Virus record (IMG/VR): IMGVR_UViG_3300010885_050120
Coordinates: 1-56,031 of that record
DNA length: 56,031 nucleotides
Reading direction: 5' to 3' (one strand)
Origin: a virus
Under the pieces are notes generated by a model that was not told where the DNA came from, searched no databases, and worked only from the letters and a program-made list of their open reading frames with translations. How positions within the stretch are numbered: position 1 is the first letter of the stretch; the number at the start of each line of letters is the position of its first letter. The position numbers and the translations under genes were made by a program. This document shows positions 42,368 to 50,376 of this stretch, in pieces.

Positions 42368-43603
42368 ATGAGCGACGCACTTCGCGAGAAGCTGCAGGAC
42401 GTTCACAAGGGACTTGAGTCCCTGAACGACACCGCAATCGTCAGCCGTGAGGGTGGCGATAATCTGGACGTTGCCGAAGCCTATGCTGTTCAGCGCGAAC
42501 TTCGCAAGAAGTTTGGCAAGATGAACACGTCGGAACTCGGTGAGGCCCTTGACATTCAGGCCGGTCGCGAGACGGGGAAGCAGGCTTCGGCTGATATCCT
42601 CAATCGCCTTGCGGCAGCCAATCCGAACATCACCAAGTTGCTGGACGCCAGCGGTGGTGCGGCTCTTATCCGTCAGGACCTTGAGCCAATCCTTTATTCG
42701 CTGTTTGTAAAGCGCTTCCCAATGTTTGAGCGCATTCGCAAGGAGCCGGCAAACGGTCTTGTGCACGCGTTCAACCAGCAGACCGCTTACGGTGACGCAG
42801 TCTTCCAGACGGAGACCGGTACCGTAACCGATGACGCCGCGACCTACGCTCGCCAGACGACTAACGTCGCTGTGCTTGCGACCCGCCGTGGTATCACGCT
42901 GAAGAGCCAGTTCGCCCTTACGCAGGGTGGCTCGCCTTTCAACGGTCTTTCTTCGGAGCTTGCCTCTGGCGTAACCGCCATTGCGCACAAGCTTCAGAAG
43001 ACTCTTTTCCAGGGTAACGCCACAGTCACCTCGGGTGCAGGCGCGACCACCGAGCTCGGCGCGTATGACGCGAACGGGTTTGACGGTCTCCGCAAGCTCT
43101 TGGGCTCGGCTGCAGCACAGGGCATTATCGCGACGAAGGGAACTGCTTCCTATCTCGCCACGATTAACAGCGCTGTTGGCTCAATCCTTGACAACGGTGG
43201 TAACCCATCGGCAATTGTTTGCTCGCCAACGGACTACGCTGGTCTTGTAAACGAGCTGACGAACCTTGTCCGCTACAACGCACCAGCGCAGACCGATCAG
43301 GCTGCAGGCGCGACGTTCGGCCAGGTTGTTACCGCTGCTGGAGCGCTCCCAATCCTTGCGGTTGCGGGCGATTCCATCGGCTCGTACACGGTAACGTCGC
43401 CAACGACGGCGAACTACCGCGATATGTACGTCATTGATGAGGATGCGTGGAGCATGCCGTACCTCGGTGCGGATAGCATCACGACCCTTGAGATCCCAGT
43501 CGGGGTCAATGGTGCCCTTTCGCGACTCTACATTATGTATGTAATGTTTGGTCTCTCAAACAAGGCGCCACAGTTCAACGCGAAGATCCGCGTAACCGTC
43601 TAA
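42368..43603 (+). CDS. Major capsid protein (HK97 fold)
   Basis: 411 residues; AGGAG lies nine bases before the ATG. The N-terminal 100 residues are helical and charged (a delta-like scaffold segment), then RKEPANGLVHAFNQQTAYGD and ETGTVTDDAATYARQTTNVA (E-loop and strand regions), an A-domain with GNPSAIVCSPTDYAGLVNEL, and a C-terminal LEIPVGVNGALSRLYIMYVM. Forms the icosahedral shell. The upstream protease may cleave the N-terminal segment. Confidence 0.9.
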   Translation: MSDALREKLQDVHKGLESLNDTAIVSREGGDNLDVAEAYAVQRELRKKFGKMNTSELGEALDIQAGRETGKQASADILNRLAAANPNITKLLDASGGAALIRQDLEPILYSLFVKRFPMFERIRKEPANGLVHAFNQQTAYGDAVFQTETGTVTDDAATYARQTTNVAVLATRRGITLKSQFALTQGGSPFNGLSSELASGVTAIAHKLQKTLFQGNATVTSGAGATTELGAYDANGFDGLRKLLGSAAAQGIIATKGTASYLATINSAVGSILDNGGNPSAIVCSPTDYAGLVNELTNLVRYNAPAQTDQAAGATFGQVVTAAGALPILAVAGDSIGSYTVTSPTTANYRDMYVIDEDAWSMPYLGADSITTLEIPVGVNGALSRLYIMYVMFGLSNKAPQFNAKIRVTV

Positions 43604-43625
43604 TCTCCGCTAGGAGCCTAGATGA

Positions 43626-43662
43626 GCAGAGGGCTGGCAGAAATGCCAGCCCTCTGCTATTT
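43626..43662 (+). terminator. Terminator after the capsid gene
   Basis: Perfect 14-bp stem GCAGAGGGCTGGCA with GAAA tetraloop, followed by TATTTT. It probably lowers downstream transcription relative to capsid protein. Confidence 0.88.
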
Positions 43663-43669
43663 TATAAAC

Positions 43670-43906
43670 ATGGACGATAACCGACTTTACCAAGCAGCCA
43701 AAAAGATTGCTCAAATGGCGGCAAGAGAATATGACCCGATGCAACGCATTGAGGTCCGTGGACCTTTTGAGGGTCTTATCTCATTCCCAGATGGTCAGTA
43801 TTACAATTTCTCCAATGGGAAGGCAATGATCCACAGAAAAAACCTATCGCAAGCCATCAATATGGGCTGCCGAAGGGTTGTTAAGAAGCGATATCCTCAG
43901 GGCTAA
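43670..43906 (+). CDS. Hypothetical basic protein, 78 aa
   Basis: ATG at 43670, just after the terminator; the longer frame from 43622 reads through the hairpin. Helical start (MDDNRLYQAAKKIAQMAARE), then strands (LISFPDGQYYNFSNGK) and a basic end (CRRVVKKRYPQG). No ribosome site. Convergent overlap of 26 bases with the glycosyltransferase. Confidence 0.6.
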   Translation: MDDNRLYQAAKKIAQMAAREYDPMQRIEVRGPFEGLISFPDGQYYNFSNGKAMIHRKNLSQAINMGCRRVVKKRYPQG

Positions 43907-44750
43907 GCTTACTAGCCAGCGGCTGAAGTGCCCCAGCGTCAAAAGTAAAATGGGTTGTCCCATAGTGTCGGGTAACCGCATCAACCTTTAGCCAGATATC
44001 ACCACCAGTGCTAAGCCAATCGTTACAGAACGTAAAGTCCTCACCGATAAAGAACTTTTTATCGTCAAGGGTATAACGGAAATATTCAAATGATTCAGTT
44101 GGTGGCTTAGCCTTGGCTTCTTCCCCAACCCCATCTGGCTCAAGATAGGAGCGCCCAGGGAATGCTTCTTGGAATTTTTCAAATACTGATCGGTGCAAAA
44201 TTACGCATCCAGTACCAACCTTTGTCGCCTTAACAAGGTTTAGTGCCTTAGCATCTTCATCAAGTCCGTCATTCATACCAACCTCAACAACAAAGTTTGG
44301 GGCACAAAAATATGATGTAAGAGATTCTGCAGGTGCCTCCGGTCCTGCGGCGATAGTGAACTGCTGAAGCCGGCTAACATCCATTGCTCGCTTTGAGCAT
44401 GGAATTCCAATAAATTGCTTCCCGCTAACAACAGCGCCAATGACGTCTTTTGCGTCAACTTCAATATCCCCATCAAGCATTACAAGATAGTCGTATCCAC
44501 TTGCCATAAACTGTGAAACAATTTTATTCCGAGCAAGGGGCAAGATTGAGTTTCCCCAAACTACTCGCCAACCAAATTTCATACCCCACTTGATGCAGGT
44601 GCGCTGAATATCAAGAACAGTCTTTACGTACCCCCAACTCATATTCCCATCCAAAGAAGGGGTTGAAACGTAGATTTTTGGCATTGGAACATCTGCAGCC
44701 GCTTCTTGCGCAAGCTGCTCTTCCCGATTCTGCCTAGACTTCTTGCTCAT
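43881..44750 (-). CDS. GT-A glycosyltransferase
   Basis: 289 residues on the minus strand among structural genes. MPKIYVSTPSLDGNMSW, then NSILPLARNKIVSQFMASG, then YDYLVMLDGDIEVD with a DxD motif, and IGEDFTFCNDWLSTGG near the C-terminus fit a GT2-like GT-A enzyme. Its position suggests addition of sugars to capsid or tail proteins. GGGAGG precedes the start. Confidence 0.85.
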   Translation of the reverse strand: MSKKSRQNREEQLAQEAAADVPMPKIYVSTPSLDGNMSWGYVKTVLDIQRTCIKWGMKFGWRVVWGNSILPLARNKIVSQFMASGYDYLVMLDGDIEVDAKDVIGAVVSGKQFIGIPCSKRAMDVSRLQQFTIAAGPEAPAESLTSYFCAPNFVVEVGMNDGLDEDAKALNLVKATKVGTGCVILHRSVFEKFQEAFPGRSYLEPDGVGEEAKAKPPTESFEYFRYTLDDKKFFIGEDFTFCNDWLSTGGDIWLKVDAVTRHYGTTHFTFDAGALQPLASKLSPEDIAS

Positions 44751-44838
44751 TTAAGCCTCCCTATATATTGCCTATGCCCCTAGATTAGCAGATCGTCTGG
44801 CCGTAGACGAAAGGCTTACTTTTGACGACAATCTAGGT

Positions 44839-45753
44839 ATGATTCGTTTGACTATCCCTGTTTCAGATATCGCCACGCAGATCCTATCTTACAACAAAAT
44901 TGAGATCGGCAGGGCGAACACCAAGGCAGATGCCGATGCCCGCACTGGGACATGGGCAAATATTGGTCAGGTTATTACCCTTGTACCAAACGTCAGCGCT
45001 TATACCTACGACGACGACGGCGCGGCAGATGGGCAGTTCCACACCTACCGACTCATTAACAGTTCAACAAGCGCTGCGGGGTCGTATACGACGGTTGTTG
45101 GGCGCTCACTTGGGTACCTCACTGCCGAGGAGTTCCGCTCCTATCAAATGGGCGACCTTAGCGACCCATCGGGCAACCCGCTGACCGACGCCACTATTGA
45201 CTCGTTCATTGGAATTGCCTCTAGGCTGGTTGACTCATACGTTGGCTATTCTTTTGCCCTAAAGCAGACTACTGAGCGCCATAACTGGTCGCAGAAGACT
45301 CGTCGTGTCTACCCGCGCCAAAAGCCAATTGTCTCGGTCAGCACTTTCCGGGTGTATGTCAGCAATCAGCAGAATGCAGCGTTTACCGTCAATGACGTAT
45401 TTGTTAACTCCGACCGTGGATACGTTGAGGTCACAAGCCTTGCAACGGTCACGTATTCCCTCTTCCCGGCAATTGTAGCCCTTGGGCTGATTGAGCCAGT
45501 TGCAGAGATTGTTTACACGCACGGGTATCAGTACATCCCAAGTGATGTTAAAGATGCAATTGCGCTTATCACCGTTGATCTCATCGCCAAGGATAGCCTT
45601 GCAAAGCAAGGTATGAATGGCTTGACCAGACTTCGCGTCGGAGATATGGAAATGCAGGGAACAATGCCCGCAAAGGGCGGCGCTCTGCCCGGAGCCATCC
45701 CAAATGCTGCGCTTACAATGTTGGATAACTATCGTTTCCTTGCGGTGCGATAA
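44839..45753 (+). CDS. Head-tail connector/adaptor protein with N-terminal extra domain
   Basis: 304 residues. The first 95 residues form a fibronectin/beta-sandwich-like domain (YNKIEIGRANTKADADA, VSAYTYDDDGAADGQFHTYR), the rest is the gp6-like adaptor: TAEEFRSYQMGD, SFIGIASRLVDSYVGYSF and DVKDAIALITVDLIAKDS. It binds the portal's lower face. The extra domain may sit outside the neck. Confidence 0.8.
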   Translation: MIRLTIPVSDIATQILSYNKIEIGRANTKADADARTGTWANIGQVITLVPNVSAYTYDDDGAADGQFHTYRLINSSTSAAGSYTTVVGRSLGYLTAEEFRSYQMGDLSDPSGNPLTDATIDSFIGIASRLVDSYVGYSFALKQTTERHNWSQKTRRVYPRQKPIVSVSTFRVYVSNQQNAAFTVNDVFVNSDRGYVEVTSLATVTYSLFPAIVALGLIEPVAEIVYTHGYQYIPSDVKDAIALITVDLIAKDSLAKQGMNGLTRLRVGDMEMQGTMPAKGGALPGAIPNAALTMLDNYRFLAVR

Positions 45754-46082
45754 TGGCCTTGCCGGGATTCAGGACCTCGGTTCAACTTATTCGGGTAGGT
45801 CAAACTGGTCACGCTGCTGACGGCACCCCAACGATCTCCACAACCACTGTTTGGACTAAGTTGGGACATTATCAGCAACAGCAAGGCACGTTCAATGGCG
45901 CAGACACTGGGTATTCAGAGTACGAAGTCTACCGGTTCTGGTTGCCATTCCTAACGGGAGATGACCGACCCGTCCAGACCGATATCCTTCGGGCTGACGG
46001 CTATGACTTTACCTTTATCGGCATTGCGCAGGAAACGCTTAACCACCATGTCATTGTGAAGGCGCAGCGAGTAGAGCGATAA
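45753..46082 (+). CDS. Head closure (head-tail joining) protein
   Basis: 109 residues, starting in the stop codon of the adaptor gene. Strand-rich: FRTSVQLIRVGQTGHAAD, TVWTKLGHYQQQQGTF, YEVYRFWLPFLTGDD and a final HVIVKAQRVER, the pattern of small SPP1 gp16-like stoppers. Assigned mainly by order and size. Confidence 0.72.
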   Translation: MALPGFRTSVQLIRVGQTGHAADGTPTISTTTVWTKLGHYQQQQGTFNGADTGYSEYEVYRFWLPFLTGDDRPVQTDILRADGYDFTFIGIAQETLNHHVIVKAQRVER

Positions 46083-46627
46083 TGGCACGCGCCACAATCG
46101 GCTCTAGGGGTGCCATTTCTGGTCTTGAGGGAATGGTTCGCGAGCTGCAGAATCTTAGCAAAGCCTTGCGCAGCGATGCCTCTCTGGGCGCAATTGAAAG
46201 AATGCAAGATATTGCCTTTGAGAAACTTGAGGAAGCAGTATACGGGGTGCAGTACGGAACCAGCCTTGCTGAGATTTTTCATCGCACTCGACCAAAGGGA
46301 AGCATGGCGGAGAACGCTGGTACGCCAGTTAAAACTGGTCGCCTACAAAAAGCATTAGTATCAGAAAGTGCTCCGTATAGCATCTTTGAGCGCAATCGGG
46401 GTCGGAGAGGTCACTTTAGCGTTACCTACGGTGCTGATCCGCAAGACCCATCCCAAGGAGGAGAACGTTATTTCCCCCGCGTTGAAGCAAGATACGGGTT
46501 TTTTGCAGAGGGTATAGATGAATTTGACCGAACGGAGACAATGAAAAACCTGAGCGCTGATCTCGCTCAGGTCTTCACTAAAGAGGTCCGAAATCGCCTA
46601 GCGCGACAGATCAGGTCGGGTCGCTAG
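46082..46627 (+). CDS. Neck/minor capsid protein (HK97 gp10-like)
   Basis: 181 residues, coupled to the upstream gene. GLEGMVRELQNLSKALRSD and VKTGRLQKALVSESAPYSIF with YFAEG-like ARYGFFAEGIDEF match the gp10 family pattern (helix, TGxL, strand, F-x-E-x-G). Completes the head-tail joint. Confidence 0.78.
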   Translation: MARATIGSRGAISGLEGMVRELQNLSKALRSDASLGAIERMQDIAFEKLEEAVYGVQYGTSLAEIFHRTRPKGSMAENAGTPVKTGRLQKALVSESAPYSIFERNRGRRGHFSVTYGADPQDPSQGGERYFPRVEARYGFFAEGIDEFDRTETMKNLSADLAQVFTKEVRNRLARQIRSGR

Positions 46628-47832
46628 TCGCAGTTAATAACCTTTAGGTCGTCCCAGCCGTCCGCCCCAACCGTGAGGGTGAGGAGACCGCCTGGTGACT
46701 CAATCCCAGTCATCTCAGTAAACCACTGAGATCCACCATCAAGCGAGGGCGCCTGAATGTGCGTCCTGTGCCCGTGTGTGGCGACCTGCAACGAGTGGAA
46801 GTGCCCTGTAAGCAGTAGCGTGGCGTCCCCGGTTGGGCGCTCACCAAATGCCTGACCCTTCCACCAGTTTGCGATTTTGGCAATTGGACCAGCGCCGCCT
46901 GATCGTGCCTGATGCCCGTGCGCTAGGCCGATGATGGTGCCGTGCACATCAATCGTGATGGTCAGGTCATTGTCTGGCATCACAAAAGATACGTGTCCGT
47001 ATGCCTCTGGGTTTGCGGCAAGGATCTCAGCAACCTGCTCAAATACAGCCACGTCATCGTTATCCCCGAAGGTGGTGTATGCCTTGCCGTTCTTTCGGTT
47101 CTCGCCGTGGTTGCCGGGAATGGCAGCGACGATGACCTTAGGGGCAAGTTTTGACCAGCGCTCTAATGCCCTCACAAGCAATCGGCGCATGACCTTTACC
47201 TGCTCCCTGCGATCTAGGTCAACTTGGAATCCCTGCATGGCATAGTGCCCGTCAGTGCTTTCCACAAGGTCACCAAGCCCAGTCACAACGACTCGGTCAA
47301 ATGAACGCCCAGACTTTGCGAGCTCCTTGAAGCGCTGCTCAACGAGCCCGATGCCACGGACAAATCGGTCAACAACGCCTGCCGAACCGCCGCCCTCACC
47401 CTTGCCCATCTGTGTGTCTGAGATGGCGATAACGAACGCCCGGTCGCCGCCAGAAGTGACGGTGATTGGCTTGTGCTTTTTGATCTCGGCAATCAGGGCA
47501 TTGACGTCAGTGTCGGGACGATTCTGCCGGGTGCGGATCGTTGCTCGATAGTAGTAGAAGCGCTGGGTGTTTCCGTCGCCGATGTTGGCATCCCACGTTC
47601 GGAACTGGATAGTGTCATCCGAGATCTCAAACTCCTCTGGGTCAAATCCCCACTCAAGGAGGAGGGAGTCCCAGTCTGGGCGTGGACCATTCTGCTTGAC
47701 GGTGATATCACCACTTCTGCTGTTCTGATCCCAGCGTACGCCCGGCTCCCAGCCCTCTGGGTGATCCTTCTTTGGTCGTCGTGCGTTTTCTTTGGCAGAC
47801 TGAACTGCCCTAAGCTTTTCTAGCTCACTCAT
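46624..47832 (-). CDS. Calcineurin-like metallophosphoesterase
   Basis: 402 residues on the minus strand within the structural operon. All five metal motifs are visible: AISDTQMGK, TGLGDLVEST, AIPGNHGENR, LAHGHQARSG and LTGHFHSLQ. An N-terminal region of about 150 residues with helical and Trp-rich parts precedes the enzyme domain. Could act on nucleic acid ends or nucleotides. The insert of minus-strand genes suggests acquired cargo. Confidence 0.87.
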   Translation of the reverse strand: MSELEKLRAVQSAKENARRPKKDHPEGWEPGVRWDQNSRSGDITVKQNGPRPDWDSLLLEWGFDPEEFEISDDTIQFRTWDANIGDGNTQRFYYYRATIRTRQNRPDTDVNALIAEIKKHKPITVTSGGDRAFVIAISDTQMGKGEGGGSAGVVDRFVRGIGLVEQRFKELAKSGRSFDRVVVTGLGDLVESTDGHYAMQGFQVDLDRREQVKVMRRLLVRALERWSKLAPKVIVAAIPGNHGENRKNGKAYTTFGDNDDVAVFEQVAEILAANPEAYGHVSFVMPDNDLTITIDVHGTIIGLAHGHQARSGGAGPIAKIANWWKGQAFGERPTGDATLLLTGHFHSLQVATHGHRTHIQAPSLDGGSQWFTEMTGIESPGGLLTLTVGADGWDDLKVINCD

Positions 47833-48083
47833 CGCTGTTCACACGAGCACAAGCCGCGTCGGTGACGGTTAACCGTCCACGAGTTAACCTTATGACCCTT
47901 TGAGGTCAGCCACGTAGCAATAGTGACCGAGTCAATAGTCTCTTCGGCAAATGCCTCAGAGAGGGCTGACAGCGCCTCTTTGTCCAGATTGCGCTTGAGC
48001 GCCTGAACGCTGCAGGAGGCTCCGTGGTGCTTTTTCTCCTGCAGTTGGCGAATCTCGCCTAGCAGGTTGTTGCTTGCCGACAT
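47829..48083 (-). CDS. Small HTH-like protein, 84 aa
   Basis: ATG at 48083 with GGGGAG upstream. IATWLTSKGHKVNSWTVNRHRRGLC resembles a helix-turn-helix of replication or regulatory proteins, ending in CSCEQR. Coupled to the metallophosphoesterase gene by ATGA. Confidence 0.65.
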   Translation of the reverse strand: MSASNNLLGEIRQLQEKKHHGASCSVQALKRNLDKEALSALSEAFAEETIDSVTIATWLTSKGHKVNSWTVNRHRRGLCSCEQR

Positions 48084-48194
48084 AATCTCCCCTTCCCCCG
48101 TCAATAGTATGACGGACTATATTCCTCACAGGGGAGATCATACCACGGCAATAAGATAAAACAAGCCCGCGCACACAACTTGTGTGGAGGAGTT

Positions 48195-48494
48195 TTAGGG
48201 AATGAACCTCAGGACAATGGCAAGGACGCCAAGCCCAACAGCAATAGCAACAGTTGCGTCTGGAAGCAACCATCGGATGGCGCTTTTTGCCTGCTGCTCG
48301 GTTGCTTCTTTGGCGTTCATATCGGAGGCAATCTTCTGCACAACTTCATGAATGGTATTGACCTTTTCGTCAATATTGCTAACCCTTCGTGAGAGGTCAT
48401 CCATACGAGCGTCCATGTGTCCCCTCCAATAGGCTAGGGCGACAACCTCCTCCTGGGAGGTGGCAAGGTCGTCAGGGATTTGTGATTTCGCCAT
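48195..48494 (-). CDS. Coiled-coil protein with C-terminal membrane helix (XhlA-like)
   Basis: 99 residues. A helical coiled coil (MDARMDDLSRRVSNIDEKVN, then TIHEVVQKIASDM) precedes one membrane span (LLPDATVAIAVGLGVLAIVL). This order resembles XhlA-type holin partners. A lysis role is plausible but there is no endolysin in the window. Confidence 0.55.
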   Translation of the reverse strand: MAKSQIPDDLATSQEEVVALAYWRGHMDARMDDLSRRVSNIDEKVNTIHEVVQKIASDMNAKEATEQQAKSAIRWLLPDATVAIAVGLGVLAIVLRFIP

Positions 48495-48502
48495 AAAACG
48501 GA

Positions 48503-48538
48503 TTGTTACGCAAATTGCGGCTATTGTCTATGTAACAA
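48503..48538. promoter_or_regulatory. Inverted TTGTTAC/GTAACAA pair
   Basis: TTGTTAC at 48503-48509 and GTAACAA at 48532-48538, inverted copies of the recurring TGTAACAA element between divergent genes. Confidence 0.5.
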
Positions 48539-48562
48539 ACATCTGCGTAGAACCAAAGAGGG

Positions 48563-48591
48563 TTGATGATTTAGCGCAACAGTCGTAAAGT
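48563..48591 (+). promoter_or_regulatory. Promoter of the tail operon, leaderless
   Basis: TTGATG, 17-base spacer, TAAAGT. The ATG of gene 48598 begins seven bases after the -10, exactly where the RNA should start. Confidence 0.65.
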
Positions 48592-48597
48592 TGCAGC

Positions 48598-48993
48598 ATG
48601 GTTGGTGTGTATGAGGCTCTCTTTTCCGCGCTGAGCGGCGATAGCTCTCTCCAGGGGCTTCTGGCTGCTACGGCTACGGACAAGAAAGTCTATCCCATCG
48701 CCCACGTAGGGAAGTCAAATCTTCCCGCCGTGAGGGTTGCCGTCCTTAACGGCAGAAGCGATGTAGGTCTAGCGATTGATCGGATTACTGTGGATTTGCT
48801 TGTCTCCAGCAAGGTCAGCGCCACGGAACTTAATACGATCTCGGCGCGGATTGATACATTGCTAAATCGCAAACGTATCACTACGGGATCAACGGTCATG
48901 CATCTACTCCATAAGGTTTATGAAGCCGATGGGTACGATGATCAGACCCTTGAATTCCGACGGTTGATGCGGTTTTATATCATCAAGACATAA
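48598..48993 (+). CDS. Tail terminator/completion protein (DUF3168-like)
   Basis: 131 residues. VYEALFSALSGDSSLQGLL, YPIAHVGKSNLPAVRVAVL and the LEFRRLMRFYIIKT end match the small alpha/beta tail terminators. No ribosome site is seen, in line with a leaderless message. It caps the tail tube. Confidence 0.78.
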   Translation: MVGVYEALFSALSGDSSLQGLLAATATDKKVYPIAHVGKSNLPAVRVAVLNGRSDVGLAIDRITVDLLVSSKVSATELNTISARIDTLLNRKRITTGSTVMHLLHKVYEADGYDDQTLEFRRLMRFYIIKT

Positions 48994-49010
48994 AGTAAGG
49001 AGCACGGAAC

Positions 49011-49628
49011 ATGCTTAGCCTTGGTTCTGGCGTACTGGAAGTCGCATACTGGGTGAGCGGCCGCGCGAAGGGAACGTCGGGTTATTTCGGCGTCACCGCA
49101 GGCGGCTACACCACTGTTTATACGATTGGTCAGATCGCTGGCGATGTCGAGTTTGACATCAATTTTCAGGAAAAGGAATTCTTCGGTCAGTACAACTACG
49201 CTATTGCAAAGGCCTTCTACGGTGGTAAGGTTGAGGCGCGAGCCCGACGTGTTGAGCTAAATGTCGCGAGCCTGAAGAACTTCTTCAACGCGAACAGCAC
49301 AAACACCTTCCTCACAATCGGTCAGGGCGAGAGCGGGACTATGGTCTTTGATCCGGCAGTTGCCGGCGGAAGCGGTCAGGCAGCGACTTCTGGCGCGGGT
49401 CTCCCACGCCCTCTGTACGTTCGCTTTACCCATTCGCGTTCGGATGACTCAACCAAGACGGTCAAGATCCACCTTCCAAAGGCGTACACGGCTGCGCTAA
49501 ACATTCCATTCACCCGCGAAGACATCATCGTTCAGGATGTTGACTTCATGGCTGTTGTGGATACGTCGCTCTTGACGCTGTCAAGCGGCGGAACGGTTGA
49601 GCCAAGCGTTGTCCTCATTGAGGCGTAA
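49011..49628 (+). CDS. Major tail protein
   Basis: 205 residues, AAGGAG upstream. VYTIGQIAGDVEFDINFQEK, EARARRVELNVASLKNFF and LYVRFTHSRSDDSTKTVKIH form the beta-rich tail-tube fold. Ends with a short Ser/Gly linker and VVLIEA. Makes the non-contractile tail tube. Confidence 0.85.
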   Translation: MLSLGSGVLEVAYWVSGRAKGTSGYFGVTAGGYTTVYTIGQIAGDVEFDINFQEKEFFGQYNYAIAKAFYGGKVEARARRVELNVASLKNFFNANSTNTFLTIGQGESGTMVFDPAVAGGSGQAATSGAGLPRPLYVRFTHSRSDDSTKTVKIHLPKAYTAALNIPFTREDIIVQDVDFMAVVDTSLLTLSSGGTVEPSVVLIEA

Positions 49629-49652
49629 TAGTAAAGCCTAGGGCTTTCCTAA

Positions 49653-49722
49653 ACGGGTCGGGAGCTTCGGCTCTCGGCCCGTTAAAACACCCAGAAAATA
49701 AATAACGCCAACTGGCGTTTTT
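49653..49722 (+). terminator. Tandem terminators after the major tail gene
   Basis: ACGGGTCGGGAGC-TTCG-GCTCTCGGCCCGT (49653-49682), then AACGCC-AACT-GGCGTT with TTT (49704-49722). Confidence 0.82.
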
Positions 49723-49729
49723 CTGTTGG

Positions 49730-49735
49730 TATACT
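49730..49735 (+). promoter_or_regulatory. Possible -10 box for chaperone/tape measure genes
   Basis: TATACT just after the second terminator; no good -35 is seen, so this is tentative. Confidence 0.35.
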
Positions 49736-49822
49736 TCATCCGTCCCCGTTGAGGGAAACCCCTTTATGCGGACTTAGTTCAAGTTGCGGCTACCCAATGG
49801 TATGTCGCCTAGTGGGAGAAAA

Positions 49823-50119
49823 ATGGCAGATCTAGCAGAACTTAAGGCAAAGCGAGCACTCAACCTTAACGACCTAGCGGAGATTGAGGATCAGTTCGGG
49901 CCACTCGACAAGATTGACCTTGGACGATTCGGAGTTGTTCGGAAGATCCTTTGGCTTGTCATCCGCAAGGAAGAGCCAGCAATCACCGAGCTTCAGGTCG
50001 GCGAGCGTTTTAATGTGCAGACGATGCAGACAGAAGTAGACAAGGTGCTCCGAGCCAGCGGGCTTCTCGGGACTGATGAGGTCTCCGAGGGAAAAGCGGA
50101 AGCGGCTGGGGAAGTATAG
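49823..50119 (+). CDS. Tail assembly chaperone G
   Basis: 98 residues from the ATG at 49823 (GGGAG upstream). Helical (LAELKAKRALNLNDLAEIED), with FGVVRKILWLVIRKEEPAIT in the middle and an acidic end. Position between major tail and tape measure genes and the slippery site near its end identify it. Confidence 0.85.
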   Translation: MADLAELKAKRALNLNDLAEIEDQFGPLDKIDLGRFGVVRKILWLVIRKEEPAITELQVGERFNVQTMQTEVDKVLRASGLLGTDEVSEGKAEAAGEV

Positions 50120-50376
50120 ATTGGGGTGGCCTGATGGCGTCCTATACGGACGCCTTCGGGTTCACGCCTGAGCAATTTCTCCAACTCACTCTCCCCCAGC
50201 TCAAGATGTTCGCAGAATATGCGGAAAAGCGTGATGCTGAGATGGAGAAGAAGAGCAAGTCGCCGCGATCAGGCAGTTCCAGCAGCACCTTTGCAAGCAC
50301 AGGATCGTCGTTTGAGAGCCTTGTGCACCAATTCGGGTCACCAGAAGTAAAGGCGAAGTTGCTGAATAATGGCTGA
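49823..50376 (+). CDS. Tail assembly chaperone GT fusion made by -1 frameshift
   Basis: Ribosomes slipping back one base at 50089-50095 continue without stop through SGSGWGSIDWGGL into the frame of 50134-50376, giving a protein of about 184 residues. The added T part begins MASYTDAFGFTPEQFLQLT and ends before the tape measure start. G and GT coat the tape measure during tail assembly in lambda-like phages. Confidence 0.85.
50089..50095 (+). other. Programmed -1 frameshift site GGGAAAA
   Basis: Phased as G GGA AAA relative to the G frame, a canonical X XXY YYZ heptamer, ten codons before the G stop. Confidence 0.88.
50134..50376 (+). CDS. T domain of the tail chaperone (-1 frame)
   Basis: 80 codons from the first ATG of the T frame; probably made mainly as the GT fusion. 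Helical part QLKMFAEYAEKRDAEMEKKS, then a Ser/Thr/Gly-rich stretch and a final helix. Overlaps the tape measure start by eight bases. Confidence 0.75.
   Translation: MASYTDAFGFTPEQFLQLTLPQLKMFAEYAEKRDAEMEKKSKSPRSGSSSSTFASTGSSFESLVHQFGSPEVKAKLLNNG

Noticed and set aside
41849-42988. 379-codon open frame antisense to the protease and capsid genes
   Set aside because: It lies fully opposite two well supported structural genes, has low-complexity Ser/Thr/Ala sequence mirroring the sense codons, and no ribosome site.
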